Shown: positions 23,833 through 34,990 of the stretch, piece by piece
Layout of the letters: every line of letters starts with the position of its first letter
Numbering within the stretch: the first letter of the stretch is position 1
From: Sesamum alatum
Lineage: Eukaryota; Streptophyta; Magnoliopsida; Lamiales; Pedaliaceae
Length of the DNA stretch: 64,000 bases
NCBI GenBank assembly: GCA_034509735.1
Contig: JACGWO010000012.1
Location: 25,077,188 to 25,141,187, forward strand
Direction: 5' to 3'
The notes under the pieces: model-generated
The model's database searches: none
Told to the model about the DNA's origin: nothing
What the model saw: only the letters and a program-made list of their open reading frames with translations
Position numbers and translations under genes: made by a program

Positions 23833-24010
23833 TTTATTAATCTATACTAATATAAAAGGAAAAGGTATTTCTCACTCACAATTGACGATTTATAAGACCA
23901 CGACACTAATTCTTTTGTTATGCAGATAATACCTCGGTACCGGAACAAACTATCTCACCTGGTCGGAAAAGTACAACTTCAGCGCCGACGACCTACTTGC
24001 TTTGCATATA
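23833..24010 (+). pseudogene. Phytocyanin-like coding fragment in a Helitron-like context
   Basis: TCTATACTAATATAAAAGGA near 23833 resembles a Helitron 5' terminus. From 23928 a GC-richer island translates as YLGTGTNYLTWSEKYNFSAD followed by DLL. The ending resembles the phytocyanin (plastocyanin-like) region around W-x-x-x-Y-x-F-x-x-x-D-x-L. It is preceded by a splice-acceptor-like TTGTTATGCAG, as if an exon start had been captured. Only about 25 codons remain and the copper ligands are absent, so it cannot encode a working cupredoxin. The family call rests on one short motif and is tentative. Confidence 0.35.
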
Positions 24011-24077
24011 ATATTATCTTTCTTTGCATCCTACTTTCTTGAATTAATTTATGTGTGATTGATTGTGATATTACTTT

Positions 24078-24523
24078 GGGTAAATTACAACGAGGGTCTT
24101 AGAGATTTGATATAATTATGAATACCCCTCGTTATTTAAAAAATTATGAATACTTGTGATGTTTGATGAATTATATATGTAATTTTTGGACGAATGTTTG
24201 GAATTGCCAATTTTGCTTTTATTGTAATTTTTAGATTAGATAAAAAAAAAAAGATGAGGTGGATGGAGAAATTTTAAAAAAAAATGTAGAAAAATTATCC
24301 ACTTAGTCCAAAAGAATTTAGAAAATTTAAAAATCAAGTAAAGATATGATTATAGTCCATAAGGGTATTTTGGTCAGTTCACCACAAAATATGGATGGAA
24401 ACTAAACGAAATTAACTAGTTGTTAGATGGTCATCAAAATCAGAAGGGTGTTGATAATTTTCCAAACAATGAGAGGTATTTATAATTATACCAAATTTCA
24501 CAAAAATTCATAGTAATTTACCC
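24078..24523. mobile_element. GGGTAAATTAC-family MITE, copy B
   Basis: It starts GGGTAAATTACAACGAGGGT and ends CATAGTAATTTACCC. It is flanked by TATTACTTT on the left and TATTACTTA on the right, a 9-bp target duplication with one mismatch. Internal words match copies A, C and D (GAATACCCCTCGTT-TT, AAGGGTATTTTGGTCAGTTC). Confidence 0.8.
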
Positions 24524-24966
24524 TATTACTTATGGATTGTCGGAACTCCTGATTTTCAGATAATCATAATCATCATAATCATCCCTTTTATAATAGGTTT
24601 CACAAGAATTTTACACCAAAGAGGATTTGTTGTGATTGTTACTGAATTAATTGCTAATGTTAGAGATATTAAATATTAAATGAATGATTTTCTTTTTTAA
24701 TAGTTTAAACTTTTAAATTAGATAGTTATTCAATATAATATTAGAATCATACGATCCTGGGTTCGAATATCACTGCCACCCATTTATGACAAAAAAGAGT
24801 TTTAAGGACAAGTGTTGACAAAAAAAACACTACTAAATTAAAAATATTAAATATTAAATAATTTTAAATGAAGTGGTCGTTCAACGATCAGAATCCTAAA
24901 CCCTTTTAATAGTAATTAAACTTCAAACCATCCATACAAGTATTTGATTTAATTAATATTAATGTA

Positions 24967-25384
24967 GAGTGAATTACACTGACCTTTTCTGATATTTGAT
25001 ATAATTACAGATACCCCCTCGTTGTTTTAAAAGTTACAAATATCCCCCTGAGGTTTGTAACCGTCTAACAAATAACCCACTATTTTTATGGGTGAACCGA
25101 CCAAAATGCCCTTATACAAATTGAAATATTTCTTAAAATTTTCTAATTTTTTTTAACAAAAATGCGCAAGAAAAGGTTTATTATGTCTTTTACATAGAGG
25201 AGCAATAATATAATTTGTCTCGGCTGATTTTTCTACAATTTAAAAAAAAAAATCAAGGACAAAATGGATCATCTCAAACCCTTGGTTAAAAATTACAAAT
25301 CTCAAGGGGTATTTATAATTTTTAAAATAACGAAAAGATATTTATAATTATATTAAACTCAGAAAAAGTCATTATAATTCACCC
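24967..25384. mobile_element. GGGTAAATTAC-family MITE, copy E
   Basis: It starts GAGTGAATTACACTGACC and ends TCATTATAATTCACCC. It is flanked by ATTAATGTA and ATTAATATA (8 of 9 identical), and carries internal family words (ATTACAGATACCCCCTCGTT, GGTTTGTAACCGTCTAACAA). Confidence 0.75.
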
Positions 25385-26321
25385 ATTAATATATCATATG
25401 GTTGTGGTATATAATATGATTTGCAGTGTTCCAATACTCAAAAAAGGCAAGCGTTGTGCCTTGGGAATGGGGGGGAAGGTTATTCACATTGTTGGGATGG
25501 GACTACTTCTCATCATTTATTCAATGTTTTGATGGTAAATCCATAGATTACTTATTAGGGTACATACTGCAACTCGTCTTTTAGAAAATTACAAGTATAT
25601 TCTTCGATATTATAATTATAATGACGAGTACACTCAACAAAAAATGTACACAAACACCCCTTCAGGAGATGTACCTATAAATTTACAAGGAAATTGATAC
25701 GGTAAGTGGTCCTGAGCCTTGTAGAGTCCTAAAACCAGGAGTTCAATCGGCTCCTGCCCTCTTACCTGTTGATCGCTCTTCTGTCACGATACAACCCTTC
25801 AGAAGACTCTTAAAAAGATCATTCTTCCGGATAATATCGCTCTGTCAGAAAGAGTTCTTCCTTGTATTCCTTCCTTTCCAAAAAGAGTATTTAGGCATAA
25901 AAGATTTGATTGAATGAACACGACCTTGGTTGTTTTCAAACAAAAAGAATATAAAATGTTATTTGAAGTTAAGCTTAAAAAGTGTCAATGTTATTTACTT
26001 TTATTATTAATGAGAAAAAACAGGTTGAATTAGAGACCAGAGATAAAGTTGTTTGGGAATGGAAGTGAAGTATGTTTGATTTTGTTTTTAATTAGTGATT
26101 AGCATAAGGTGTTTGTGTAGGTATTTTATTTTATTTTAATTTTTTTGTTAAAGGGAGTTATTGTATATGTCAAGCCATATAAATATATATATACATAATT
26201 TTACTTTGTGACATAGTATATATTTGTTATTAATTTATAGGTAATGATGAGATTTATTATATTATATATGGAAAAAAATATGCATTTAAATTAGGCATTG
26301 CTATATGCCCATCAGAAATGG

Positions 26322-26349
<28 letters not shown>
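26322..26349. repeat. TA microsatellite
   Basis: About 14 uninterrupted TA units in AT-rich intergenic DNA. Confidence 0.9.
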
Positions 26350-26352
<3 letters not shown>

Positions 26353-26925
26353 TAGCCATACTATATAAAATGTTGGGTAAATTACATTAACACATCCTGA
26401 AATTAAGTCTAATTACACAAACACATCATGTTTTCTGAAAAATTACAAACGTTCTCCTAAAATTGTAATTGTAATTTACATAAACACCTCATTAGAGACA
26501 AAAACTTACACAAACACCCCCTAAAAAATTTCATATGCTAATTGATTTTATTTTTTTTTTTGAACATGATTGAAATATACAACTCAGGTCTACTACCCCA
26601 AAGCAATGAAGAAGAATAAACACATCCTTAGGCCTGGTGAAGAAGACTCAATTCCATGGGTAGCAAAGAAGTGTACTTCCCTACTCCTAACAGTAATGAA
26701 CTTGTCCAGAATTCCCTAATAAGCAAGTTCGACATAACACAAACATTCACCAAAAACGAGAAAAAGAACTACTCATCTCTTTCAAACATATACTGGGAAA
26801 CACCGGAGAGCTCTGAAGTAGCAGAAAATTTTGGTGATGCCTTAATACCCCCTAGCTGTCTGGTAAAACATCCAAAATCTGGTTAGCTAATTGGAGACGT
26901 TTTCAAGGGTCCGATTCCGTTTTGC

Positions 26926-29381
26926 TTAGGACTGCATCACATGAGCAGTTGAGAATTGAGACTGACATATTGGTCGTCGTGGCAGTTGTTCGTTTGTCAA
27001 ACAAAATGTTGGGACTTCTGCATCGCCACCTGGAACAATGCAAATAGACGAAATAGAAGAACTGGGTCGATATGAACGGAACTTGGCCTGAGACGTCTCT
27101 TCAGTGAGGTTTGACGTTGATTCTGTAGGGACAGTGAACAAGAGAGTAGCAACTGTTCTGTCGATGGTATTTGCCTCTGACTTTTTAGCTTTCACTTCTG
27201 CTAACCTGGATGTAAAAATACACGCTTCGGTCAATCTTAGGTATGCTTACATAAATGAAAAAGGTGAAAACGCAGAAAATGAATAATGTAAAACATTTGC
27301 CTGGATGGACTTGGTCTGCAGTTTCTCAGGCTTCCTTTTCCGGTCTGACTAAATTTAGTCTGATGTCTTGAGTTCTCGGCAAGGCGGTACAAAGAATCCC
27401 TAAAGGAAATTCTGGTTTTCTTTGCAAACTATACATTCCAGACAATAAGAGAACAATGTAAGCTTCTTTAAGCAGTAAGGATACAATATATTTTACTTTC
27501 TTAGGTATCTGAATTTGGTACCTGCAAAGTTGATCTCTGTAGCTCCAGTAAAACAGATTCCTCCACAGATATTTCCTCCTTACTGATGTCTTCAGATACA
27601 TTGGAGTATTCTGAGACACAGATCTCGTATTCCGGTTCCTTAAACAAAAAATTTGCCAAGATTAGTTACTCAGACCAACTTATAGAACAGGCTACGGTTG
27701 TTCATGACAGAGAAAATACCCAGGTCACCTTGAGAAATTACTGATCTTAAAACCACAATGTATACTCTGGAACAGGAAAACTAACATAGATATTAGGATT
27801 TAGGACACAGACAATATAGGCAATATACTTTTTCTGCTTTGTGGGTTGTGAATTACAGAGGTTATTCTTCAGGAAGTAAACCATGGCTAATTGAAGAGAC
27901 ACACCGAAGAGCTCCAGACAACATATCCATAGAAACTGGTGAATGACCAGCCAAACTGATGGTAATCCTTTATGAAAAAGTACAAACTTCAAGGGATAAC
28001 ACCATCAAAGAAATAAAATCGGGTTGCATATATCTTTTAGAATCAATGTTAACAAGACTCATGTACCAAATCCAAAAACATGTGATTGTAAATGGTGGTC
28101 TCATAACTGGTATGATCAATGGTTGGTTTAGAACCACTGATTGAGTCGGAGAAACGGAACTGGTTTAAAAAGCATTGGATAACTCTTAACCTCAGCATGA
28201 GCTTAAGCACTTAGACCAATTGCTAATGCTTAGAAGTTCTGAATAAGAGTCTAACCTAGTCAGTATATATAACAAATCATAAAACACTATGAAGTAGTTT
28301 TTGCTTAGCTGCTCACTGAGTTAACAGAATGCTTACATTTGGTGGTAGAAAAGGACAGACACTTTCGACATTATTTGTACAGTCTTGAATATGATTCCTT
28401 TGTCCTGAAAGATTAAGAACTGACATCAGATCGTCCTTGCTTGAAGTCTGTGCAAAATTAGCTGATTGGTCAACTCCGTCTATTTCACTGGCATCTTCAA
28501 ATAGTGAACGGCTGCAAAAGTAGAACGTCGAGAAATTTACTCTGGGAAATAATTTATCTACAGTCCACAAGATGATACAGAAAATACCAAAGAGATACTA
28601 GATGTTCATGAAAGTGGTATGCCAAGAAACTATTGACAAGTTTTTCCTATTTGACTCAAGTAAGATATCCGTTATGCTGAGGGATTGTACGAGTCAATGG
28701 TAATAGCAATATAGCCATATCTAACATTTCAAAAGAATCAGGTCATACTAGCTCAAGCAAGTTTGAAAGTCTGATTGCTAATTGCGATGCTGCTCATAGA
28801 ATGCATACAGTAACAGCGAAAGAGCCACTTAGTCAATAGCAGCAATTCAACATTGATAAACTATGACATGGCAATTTTCTCTTAATTTTCTTTTTTCTAG
28901 TTGAGATAAGAAATATATTGGAATACAAAGCATGTTGGAGCATCAAGTGAAAAGGAGAATAACTCATTACCTTGATCATGCAACTTTGAAATATTTAAAC
29001 TATATGGATGCACATGCATGAAAGCGAGAGCCTAGAAGGTACGTTGTACAAGAAAATGTCATCCGCCTCATCAATTGCAGCAAAATCATTGAGTTGAAAA
29101 TCTGAATGTTCACAAGGATAAGCATTCTGTTGGAGGGAAGCATGGCTGAAACCTTGACAAACACTTGGGGCATTAAGCTGCTCATCCTCACTAGAGAATG
29201 CAGTCCCACTAAAGAGAAGTTCGTCCACATCTAATACAGTGAGTTCCTCTGGGGAACAGTTGAAGCTTCCAACCATTTTACTCCATGAAGACCAACTATC
29301 AGATGATGGAAGCGTGTCAAAAAACTCCTCATGTTTTGGTACAGACAGATCTTCAATGCCACTGCTCGAATACCACTCCAT
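26926..29381 (-). CDS. LNK-family circadian co-activator (LNK3/LNK4-like)
   Basis: Five coding exons (29050-29381, 28337-28511, 27522-27638, 27301-27428, 26926-27205) with consistent phases give 343 residues. The N-terminus MEWYSSSGIEDLSVPKHEEF with LPSSDSWSSW (24-33) is the LNK signature. Then come an acidic DEADDIFFRSLFED segment, SVEESVLLELQRSTLQ, KKTRISFRDSLYRLAENS and KSEANTIDRTVATLLF, all conserved in NIGHT LIGHT-INDUCIBLE AND CLOCK-REGULATED proteins. These nuclear proteins bind RVE8-type MYB factors and activate evening clock genes. The length fits the short LNK3/LNK4 class rather than LNK1/LNK2 (over 600 residues). The intron 27206-27300 starts with GC (CATCCAG/GCAAATG) and ends CCAG: a GC-AG intron. 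A 5' UTR intron probably runs from about 30186 to 29396 (GTTG/GTGAGC to GTGTAG/GTCTACCC). Naming as LNK3 versus LNK4 is not possible. Confidence 0.85.
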
Positions 29382-29395
29382 AGGGTAGACCTACA

Positions 29396-30340
29396 CTACA
29401 TAATAAAGACACGTTAAAAGAAAGCATATGAAGAATAATCAAAAGAGGAACAAGAACAACAATATAAATGCAGCAGTTAAATTTAAATCGTTACAAGAGA
29501 TCGACAGACGATGAGGGCAGGTAACACATCAACAGCATTAAATGTTTAAAATCAACTACATTTAAGCCTTACTTTCATTTCAAATCAAAAACCCTTAAAT
29601 TTTGCAACTTTCATATGTCCAATCCACTCAATTTGTCTTTACATAAACGTAGCAAGGTAGCTTCTCAGTAAGCAACTTGACCGACAACCGAACATATGTT
29701 CGAGTCACTTGGGGGAAGCAGGGAAACCAGTCTTTCAATAATACCCCCCAAAAAAATTAGAAAAATATCACACTCAGACATCTCCCAGAGCGTCCAGCTC
29801 ACATAATCACCACGAATCCATGACCATTATCTATGAAATAAATCAAATTTATATAGCTCACTTCACAACAATACATCCAAAGTCCTATTATCAGTAAATT
29901 CTCAGAAACCACCTCCCTGCCCCAATGACCCCGTTCATGACCATTTTCATTATTTTCACTAAAAAAAAAAAACCATGAACACCCTCTTTAGCGATGAAAT
30001 TTTTTCAGGAAATCACGCAGAAACAGTCCCGCAGACATAATTTCCATTTAATAATGCGAGAATCAGATAAAATACTCAGAAATTACAACAACAAATTGGA
30101 AAAAACCAACGACCCAACCGTTGAAACTTGATGAAAATTCAAGCTACAAAAACAAAGCAAATAGCATCAACAAAAGACGAGCTCACCAACAGTAGTATAG
30201 TATTCTTGATCTCTCGGAGCGAAGAACAGATTGTATGCAGGTAGAAATCTCGGAGCAATCTGAATGGCAGAAAAACTCAAAAGCAGCAACAAGAAGAGAA
30301 GTTTAGAATTTGAAGAAACAGCGGCAGCTTTATGGTTTTC
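29396..30340 (-). other. Probable LNK 5' UTR exon and leader intron
   Basis: On the minus strand a donor (TTG/GTGAGC) at about 30186 and an acceptor (TAGTGTAG/GTCTACCC) at about 29396 bracket a leader intron of about 0.8 kb, with a non-coding first exon at roughly 30187-30340. Splice signals only; no transcript evidence. Confidence 0.45.
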
Positions 30341-30647
30341 TGTTTTCTCTCCATGGACGTAATTGCCCCTACTCTCTTCTCCTCTCCGCGGTTAAAATTA
30401 AATAATTAAAATCTACAATAAATTAGTAATAAATTAATATTTTAATTTTTGAAAAATAATTAAAAATATTTTAAAGGCCCGTATGTAACACACAGTTTAT
30501 TTATTTTATCAATTAATATAAAATTTAGAAAATTAAATAAAGTAATTATCATGTCAGTTGAGGGTTATTTTTTGCATTACAAAAAGGTGGTGCGGCAGTA
30601 TCGTTAACCGTCATTTGTGAGTAAAAAATAAATTTTTTTTATATAAT

Positions 30648-30955
30648 AACTTGTCGCCCTGGCACGCCGTCCCTGCGTGCATATAATAAATATTTTTTTA
30701 CGCTTGAAAATATATTATAAATAAAAATAAAATATATAAACTAACACATCACATTTAAAAAAAAGAAGGAAAAAAAGGAAAAACTAATTTATTAATTAAT
30801 ATAAAATTTAAAAAGTTGAATAAAGTAGTTATCTTATCAGTTGAGGGTAATTTTTGGTATTACTAAAAAATAGTGCGATGGTGTCATTAACCACTATTTC
30901 TGAGTGAAAAATAATTTTTTTATATAATAGTATAGATATAGATTAATATAAAATA
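30648..30955 (-). mobile_element. Small non-autonomous Helitron-like element
   Basis: Read on the minus strand it starts TCTATACTATTATATAAAAA (near 30955) and ends with a GC-rich hairpin, GCACGC-AGGGACG-GCGTGC, followed by CAGGGCGACAAGT near 30648. A TC start, a hairpin 10-15 bases before the end and a terminal -AAGT/-TAGT fit Helitrons. A partial related copy precedes it at 30495-30640. It has no coding capacity. Confidence 0.5.
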
Positions 30956-32716
30956 CAAAGCAGAATATATTTCTTTTTTATTTTTCAAAAACTCAAGAAA
31001 AAATGAAAACATCTTAAATATAGAACCAGACAAACCACTAGAAATTTTAGCTACATATGATGCTATAAAATTACGATTTTTCCTTAATTCATTAATTTAT
31101 ATTAAGGACGAACACCCTTTTATTATTTTATTCTTTTTAATATTCAACTAATTAATTAATTTATCGAACTTCCCACTCTTCCATAATTTTTTTTAATTTT
31201 TATGCATTTTTGTTTTTCTCTCTAATATTACATCATTATTTTTTTATCATCACTTCTTTGAAAATTTAATATTAACTGATTATTTTTATATATAATTTAT
31301 TAAATAATATTAAAGATTATACACAGAATATCCACAATTACTAGTTTTATTATTATCATTGAAGAGGGGCCTTTTGCTCAAATTTTAGTATGTCAATTTA
31401 TTTATTAATACATTCAATAATCAAATAAATTAAAAATTATAATAAATTCACATAGATAAATATCGTAGAGTAAATACAAAGTTAAAAGGTGGATGGAGCG
31501 AGGGCAATTTGGGGAGAAGAGGTGAAAGAGTACGGTGTTTTATGTTTGTGGCTGAGAAGTGTTGAGGGCATGAGAAGTAGCGGTCCACGGCTCTCCATCT
31601 AAAACTGGCCGTTGATTGGGCCACGTCATCAACTAAATCAAAATATCCTCATCACTCCTCCTCCCAAAAACGCACTCTCCGCGTTTCACTTTAATGAGGA
31701 ACGTGGCGAACCACACTGTTTTTATGCTGTAGCCACTCACATAATATCCCAACTCTCCCCTCCCAAGATAATGCAAAATAATATTTTTATTTGTTTTGAA
31801 ATTATATATTATGCTTGAAATTTGAATATATATTTTGCATTTTGATATTATTGTTATTATTTTTGTATAAAAGTAAAACCACGACTAGAAAAATGTGGAA
31901 AAATTAAATTTAAATTTCGATATTGAAAGCTATCATGTTGATTATATTTTTTGAATTTTGAAACATGTCTTTTAACCGGATAAGTGATCTCTTTTGAAAC
32001 TCGTAGAGGTAAATCACAAATTACCTTAATTTGATATCATAATTTTAAGAATTTGATGTTAATGAAGATGCAAAACCCTCTCGGCTGCTGAATTTCAACG
32101 TGGCAAAAAGCTTTGATATTTGATTGGTTTTTGAGCTTTGACCCATATCTTGATAAGTATATTCCGATACCAATTTTTATATGCATGAGCTAGAGTTCTT
32201 GATTTGGACCTTAACTTTCTCATCAGATTTTTAAGATTACTGATTCACAATAAAACAGACGACTTCTATAACGTGCTATAATTAACATATTTTAACCTAA
32301 TTAACCAACCCAATATAAAATAAAAGCCTACACTTTATTTTGAATTAGACCATTAAAAAATTTTCAAAGACCCAAATTCAATATGAACTTTACTTGAAAT
32401 ATTAATCGGTACTTTGACCCCAAAATTCATTATCAAAATATGTATATGTTGAAAGACTGGACGAAAAACATATCGAATAAGTGTTTTCGTTTTATAGATC
32501 ACCACTTGTCCCCATTCTTATCTTGATGACCAAGCTCATCTCTTAGTTTCTTTCTTTTCTTGCATTTAAGCACTTGTACTTGATGTGAGTCCCATGTGTT
32601 TCTTGCCCCATCTTTATCACAATACCCAAATTTGGAATCACCATGGACAATGCTTGCACCACCATCTCTCTCTCTCACACACACATGTGCATCAAAAAGA
32701 AGTGTACAAGTAGTAG

Positions 32717-32990
32717 TCGATGAGACCTAACTCAATTGGCGAAGTTGAGGCCCCATAATTTTAGAGGTCATGGTTCGAATCCCTGCGTGGGATGATGTTC
32801 TACTACATAGTGGGTATTATTTATATAACGTAATAGTAAGATGTTGTTTGTTTAGGTTTAATTTATGTGATATTATTGATTGGGATACAATTGTTATAAT
32901 TGTCTCAGTTATATATTGATATTTGACAAGGCTAGTAATTTTTAATTTATTTTAATTAATAATGATTTACACTTTCACTTTAAAAAAAAA
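32717..32990 (+). mobile_element. tRNA-derived SINE
   Basis: Pol III promoter boxes are visible: an A-box-like TAACTCAATTGG at 32728-32739 and a B box GGTTCGAATCCC at 32772-32783, 33 bases apart. The element ends in a run of ten A residues at 32981-32990. The flanks AGTGTACAAGTAGTAG (32701-32716) and AGTACACAAATAGTAG (32991-33006) agree at 13 of 16 positions, a target-site duplication of typical SINE length. The 274-bp size, internal promoter and A tail support the call; no coding frame. Confidence 0.82.
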
Positions 32991-33236
32991 AGTACACAAA
33001 TAGTAGGGAGACATATTCAACTACCTCAATCATGCTGCACGTTCCTTCCAATTTTGTCATTTTGTCATTTTTCTCTTTTTTTATTTTACTTGAAATATGA
33101 AGATATTTATTGAAGGCTACTACTACTCAATCCTTGTTTATTCACTTGCTATTTATTGATCCCTTCTTTTGTCTTGATTTTATGGTTATGAAACTAGAAA
33201 ACACCAAGTCAAGCCACCACTCTACCTTTTGCCAAG

Positions 33237-34834
33237 GATTTTCGAATTAAGAATCAGTAGAGAGCATATGAGATCTCCTATTTATCGAGATGGACCGACA
33301 GATCCTTTCAATGCTATTCATTTTTTAAAAAAAAAAACTTGTGTTTTTCAAAATAATACACACTCTCTCCTGCGGTTACTTTTTTTTAACACCAACGGTG
33401 TTAAAGTTTTTAGTAATTTGCCTGTTATACCCTTATTTTAATAATTATTGACCTTCAACAGTAAAAAATAAACGGCCCAAATTTTTAAAATTTTTAAAAA
33501 TATATTTATATATATATATATATCATACGTACATATATATATATATGTCATACATACATACATATATATATATATATATCGTCGGGGCGATAGTGACGGC
33601 GCCTCGCAAAGTTGTCGTAGCCCCCACAGGAGGAGGTGACGGCAAGGTCGCCCCAGATTTGGGCATCGGAGGTCTCCCAAATCCAAGGCAACGTGATTGC
33701 CCTGGATCTGGGCGACGACACGACCTTCATCGCCCCTTGTCTTTCTTGAAAATTTTGGGGGCACATAATGGCAAGGGGCGAGAAGGGAGGGAAAAGGGAC
33801 AACGCAGATTTTCGAATTAAGAATCCGTAGGGAGCATATGAGATCTCCTACTTATCGAGGTGGATCGACAGATCCTTCCAATGCTATTCCTTGAAAAAAA
33901 AAATTGTGTTATTTGAAATAATACACTCTCTCTCCTGCCGTTAGTTTTCTTTAACACCAATGATGTTAAATTTTTTAGTAATTTGCACATTATACCCTTA
34001 TTTTAATGGCCATTGACCTTCAACAGTAAAAAATAAAAGGTCCAAATTTTTAGAAATTTTAAATATATATATATATATATCATACATATATATATGTCAC
34101 ACATACATACATATATATATATATCGTCGGGGCGATAGTGACAGTGCCTCGAAGATTTGGGCATCGGAGGTGTCCCAAATCCAAGGCGACGCGATTACCC
34201 TGGATTTGGGCGACGAAACAACCTCCATCGCCCCCCGTCTTTCTTGAAAATTTGGGGGCACACAATGGCAAAGGGCGAGAAGGGAGGGAAAAGGGACAAC
34301 GCGGATTTTCGAATTAAGAATCCGTAGGGAGCATATGAGATCTCCTGCTTATCGAGGTGGATCGACAGATCCTTCCAATGCTATTCATTGAAAAAAAAAA
34401 AAAAAACTTGTGTTTTTTTGAAATAATACACACTCTCTCCTGCCGTTAGTTTTCTTTAACACCAATGATGTTAAAGTTTTTAGTAATTTGCACACAATGC
34501 CCTTATTTTAATGGCCATTGACCTTTCAACAGTAAAAAAATAAAAGGTCCAAATTTTTAGAAATTTTAAAAATATATTTATATATATATATCATACATAT
34601 ATATATGTCACACATACATACATATATATATATATATCGTCGGGGCGATAGTGACGGCGCCTCGAAGATTTGGGCATCGGAGGTGTCCTAAATCCAAGGC
34701 GACGTGATTGCCCTGGATCTGGGTGACGACACAACCTTCATCGCCCCCCCCCCCCCCTCCCCCGTCTTTCTTGAAAATTTTGGGGGCACACAATGGCAAG
34801 GGGCGAGAAGGGAGGGAAAAGGGAGAGCGCGGAC
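33237..34834. repeat. Three tandem copies of a 0.5-kb unit
   Basis: Units begin GATTTTCGAATTAAGAATC at 33237, 33807 and 34304 (spacing 570 and 497). Each contains GAGCATATGAGATCTCCT, an A run, CACTCTCTCCTGC, a TTTAACACCAA segment, a TA/CATA microsatellite, then a GC-rich part starting ATCGTCGGGGCGATAGTGAC and ending in GGGAGGGAAAAGGGA. Units differ mainly by microsatellite length and an internal deletion of about 60 bases in the GC-rich part of units 2 and 3. Short frames encoded here (RSPTYRGGSTDPSNAI-like; Pro/Ser-rich on the minus strand) look incidental. Confidence 0.85.
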
Positions 34835-34844
34835 AACGACAAGT

Positions 34845-34990
34845 GGAGGGCGATCGGGACGAGAGGTGTGAATGTGGGTGGCTTGACAGTGAGGGTGGGG
34901 GTGGTGGCGAAGGGAGGGGAAAGGACAAACGACAAGAGAGGTTCGGCCAGGGCTTGGGAGGGTGGGGGTTTGGGTAGGTTGGGGAAGATG
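34845..34990 (+). other. G-rich strand-asymmetric tract
   Basis: It follows the third repeat unit and a run of about 14 C at 34745-34758. Runs such as GAGGGTGGGGGTGGTGG and GAAGGGAGGGGAAAGG provide four or more G-triplets within 40 bases, a possible G-quadruplex. On the minus strand it gives only Pro/Ser/Leu low-complexity frames. Confidence 0.5.

Larger units (their letters stand above)
21799..26925. other. Intergenic: AMS promoter and transposon-rich stretch
   Basis: The first few hundred bases form the AMS promoter and 5' leader. Beyond that lie a GTCCCG-terminal MITE (22173-22468), a partial GGGTAAATTAC-family copy ending at 23256, a Helitron-like start with a small phytocyanin-like coding island (23833-24010), two full MITE copies (24078-24523 and 24967-25384), related half-copies around 25555-25700 and 26376-26530, a B-box-like tRNA-derived remnant near 24760, and a TA microsatellite at 26322-26349. 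No intact gene is seen. Confidence 0.55.

Noticed and set aside
24740..24790. Possible tRNA gene or SINE from the B-box-like GGGTTCGAATATC
   Set aside because: Only a B-box-like word is present; no A box, cloverleaf or A tail with target duplication could be found.
26656..26886. 76-codon plus-strand frame downstream of the LNK gene
   Set aside because: It lies antisense to the LNK 3' flank, has no recognisable motif, and composition alone does not support a gene.
33438..34977. Several 60-108-codon frames in the tandem array, Pro/Ser-rich on the minus strand
   Set aside because: They arise from microsatellite and GC-rich low-complexity sequence, differ between repeat units, and lack conserved motifs or splice support.
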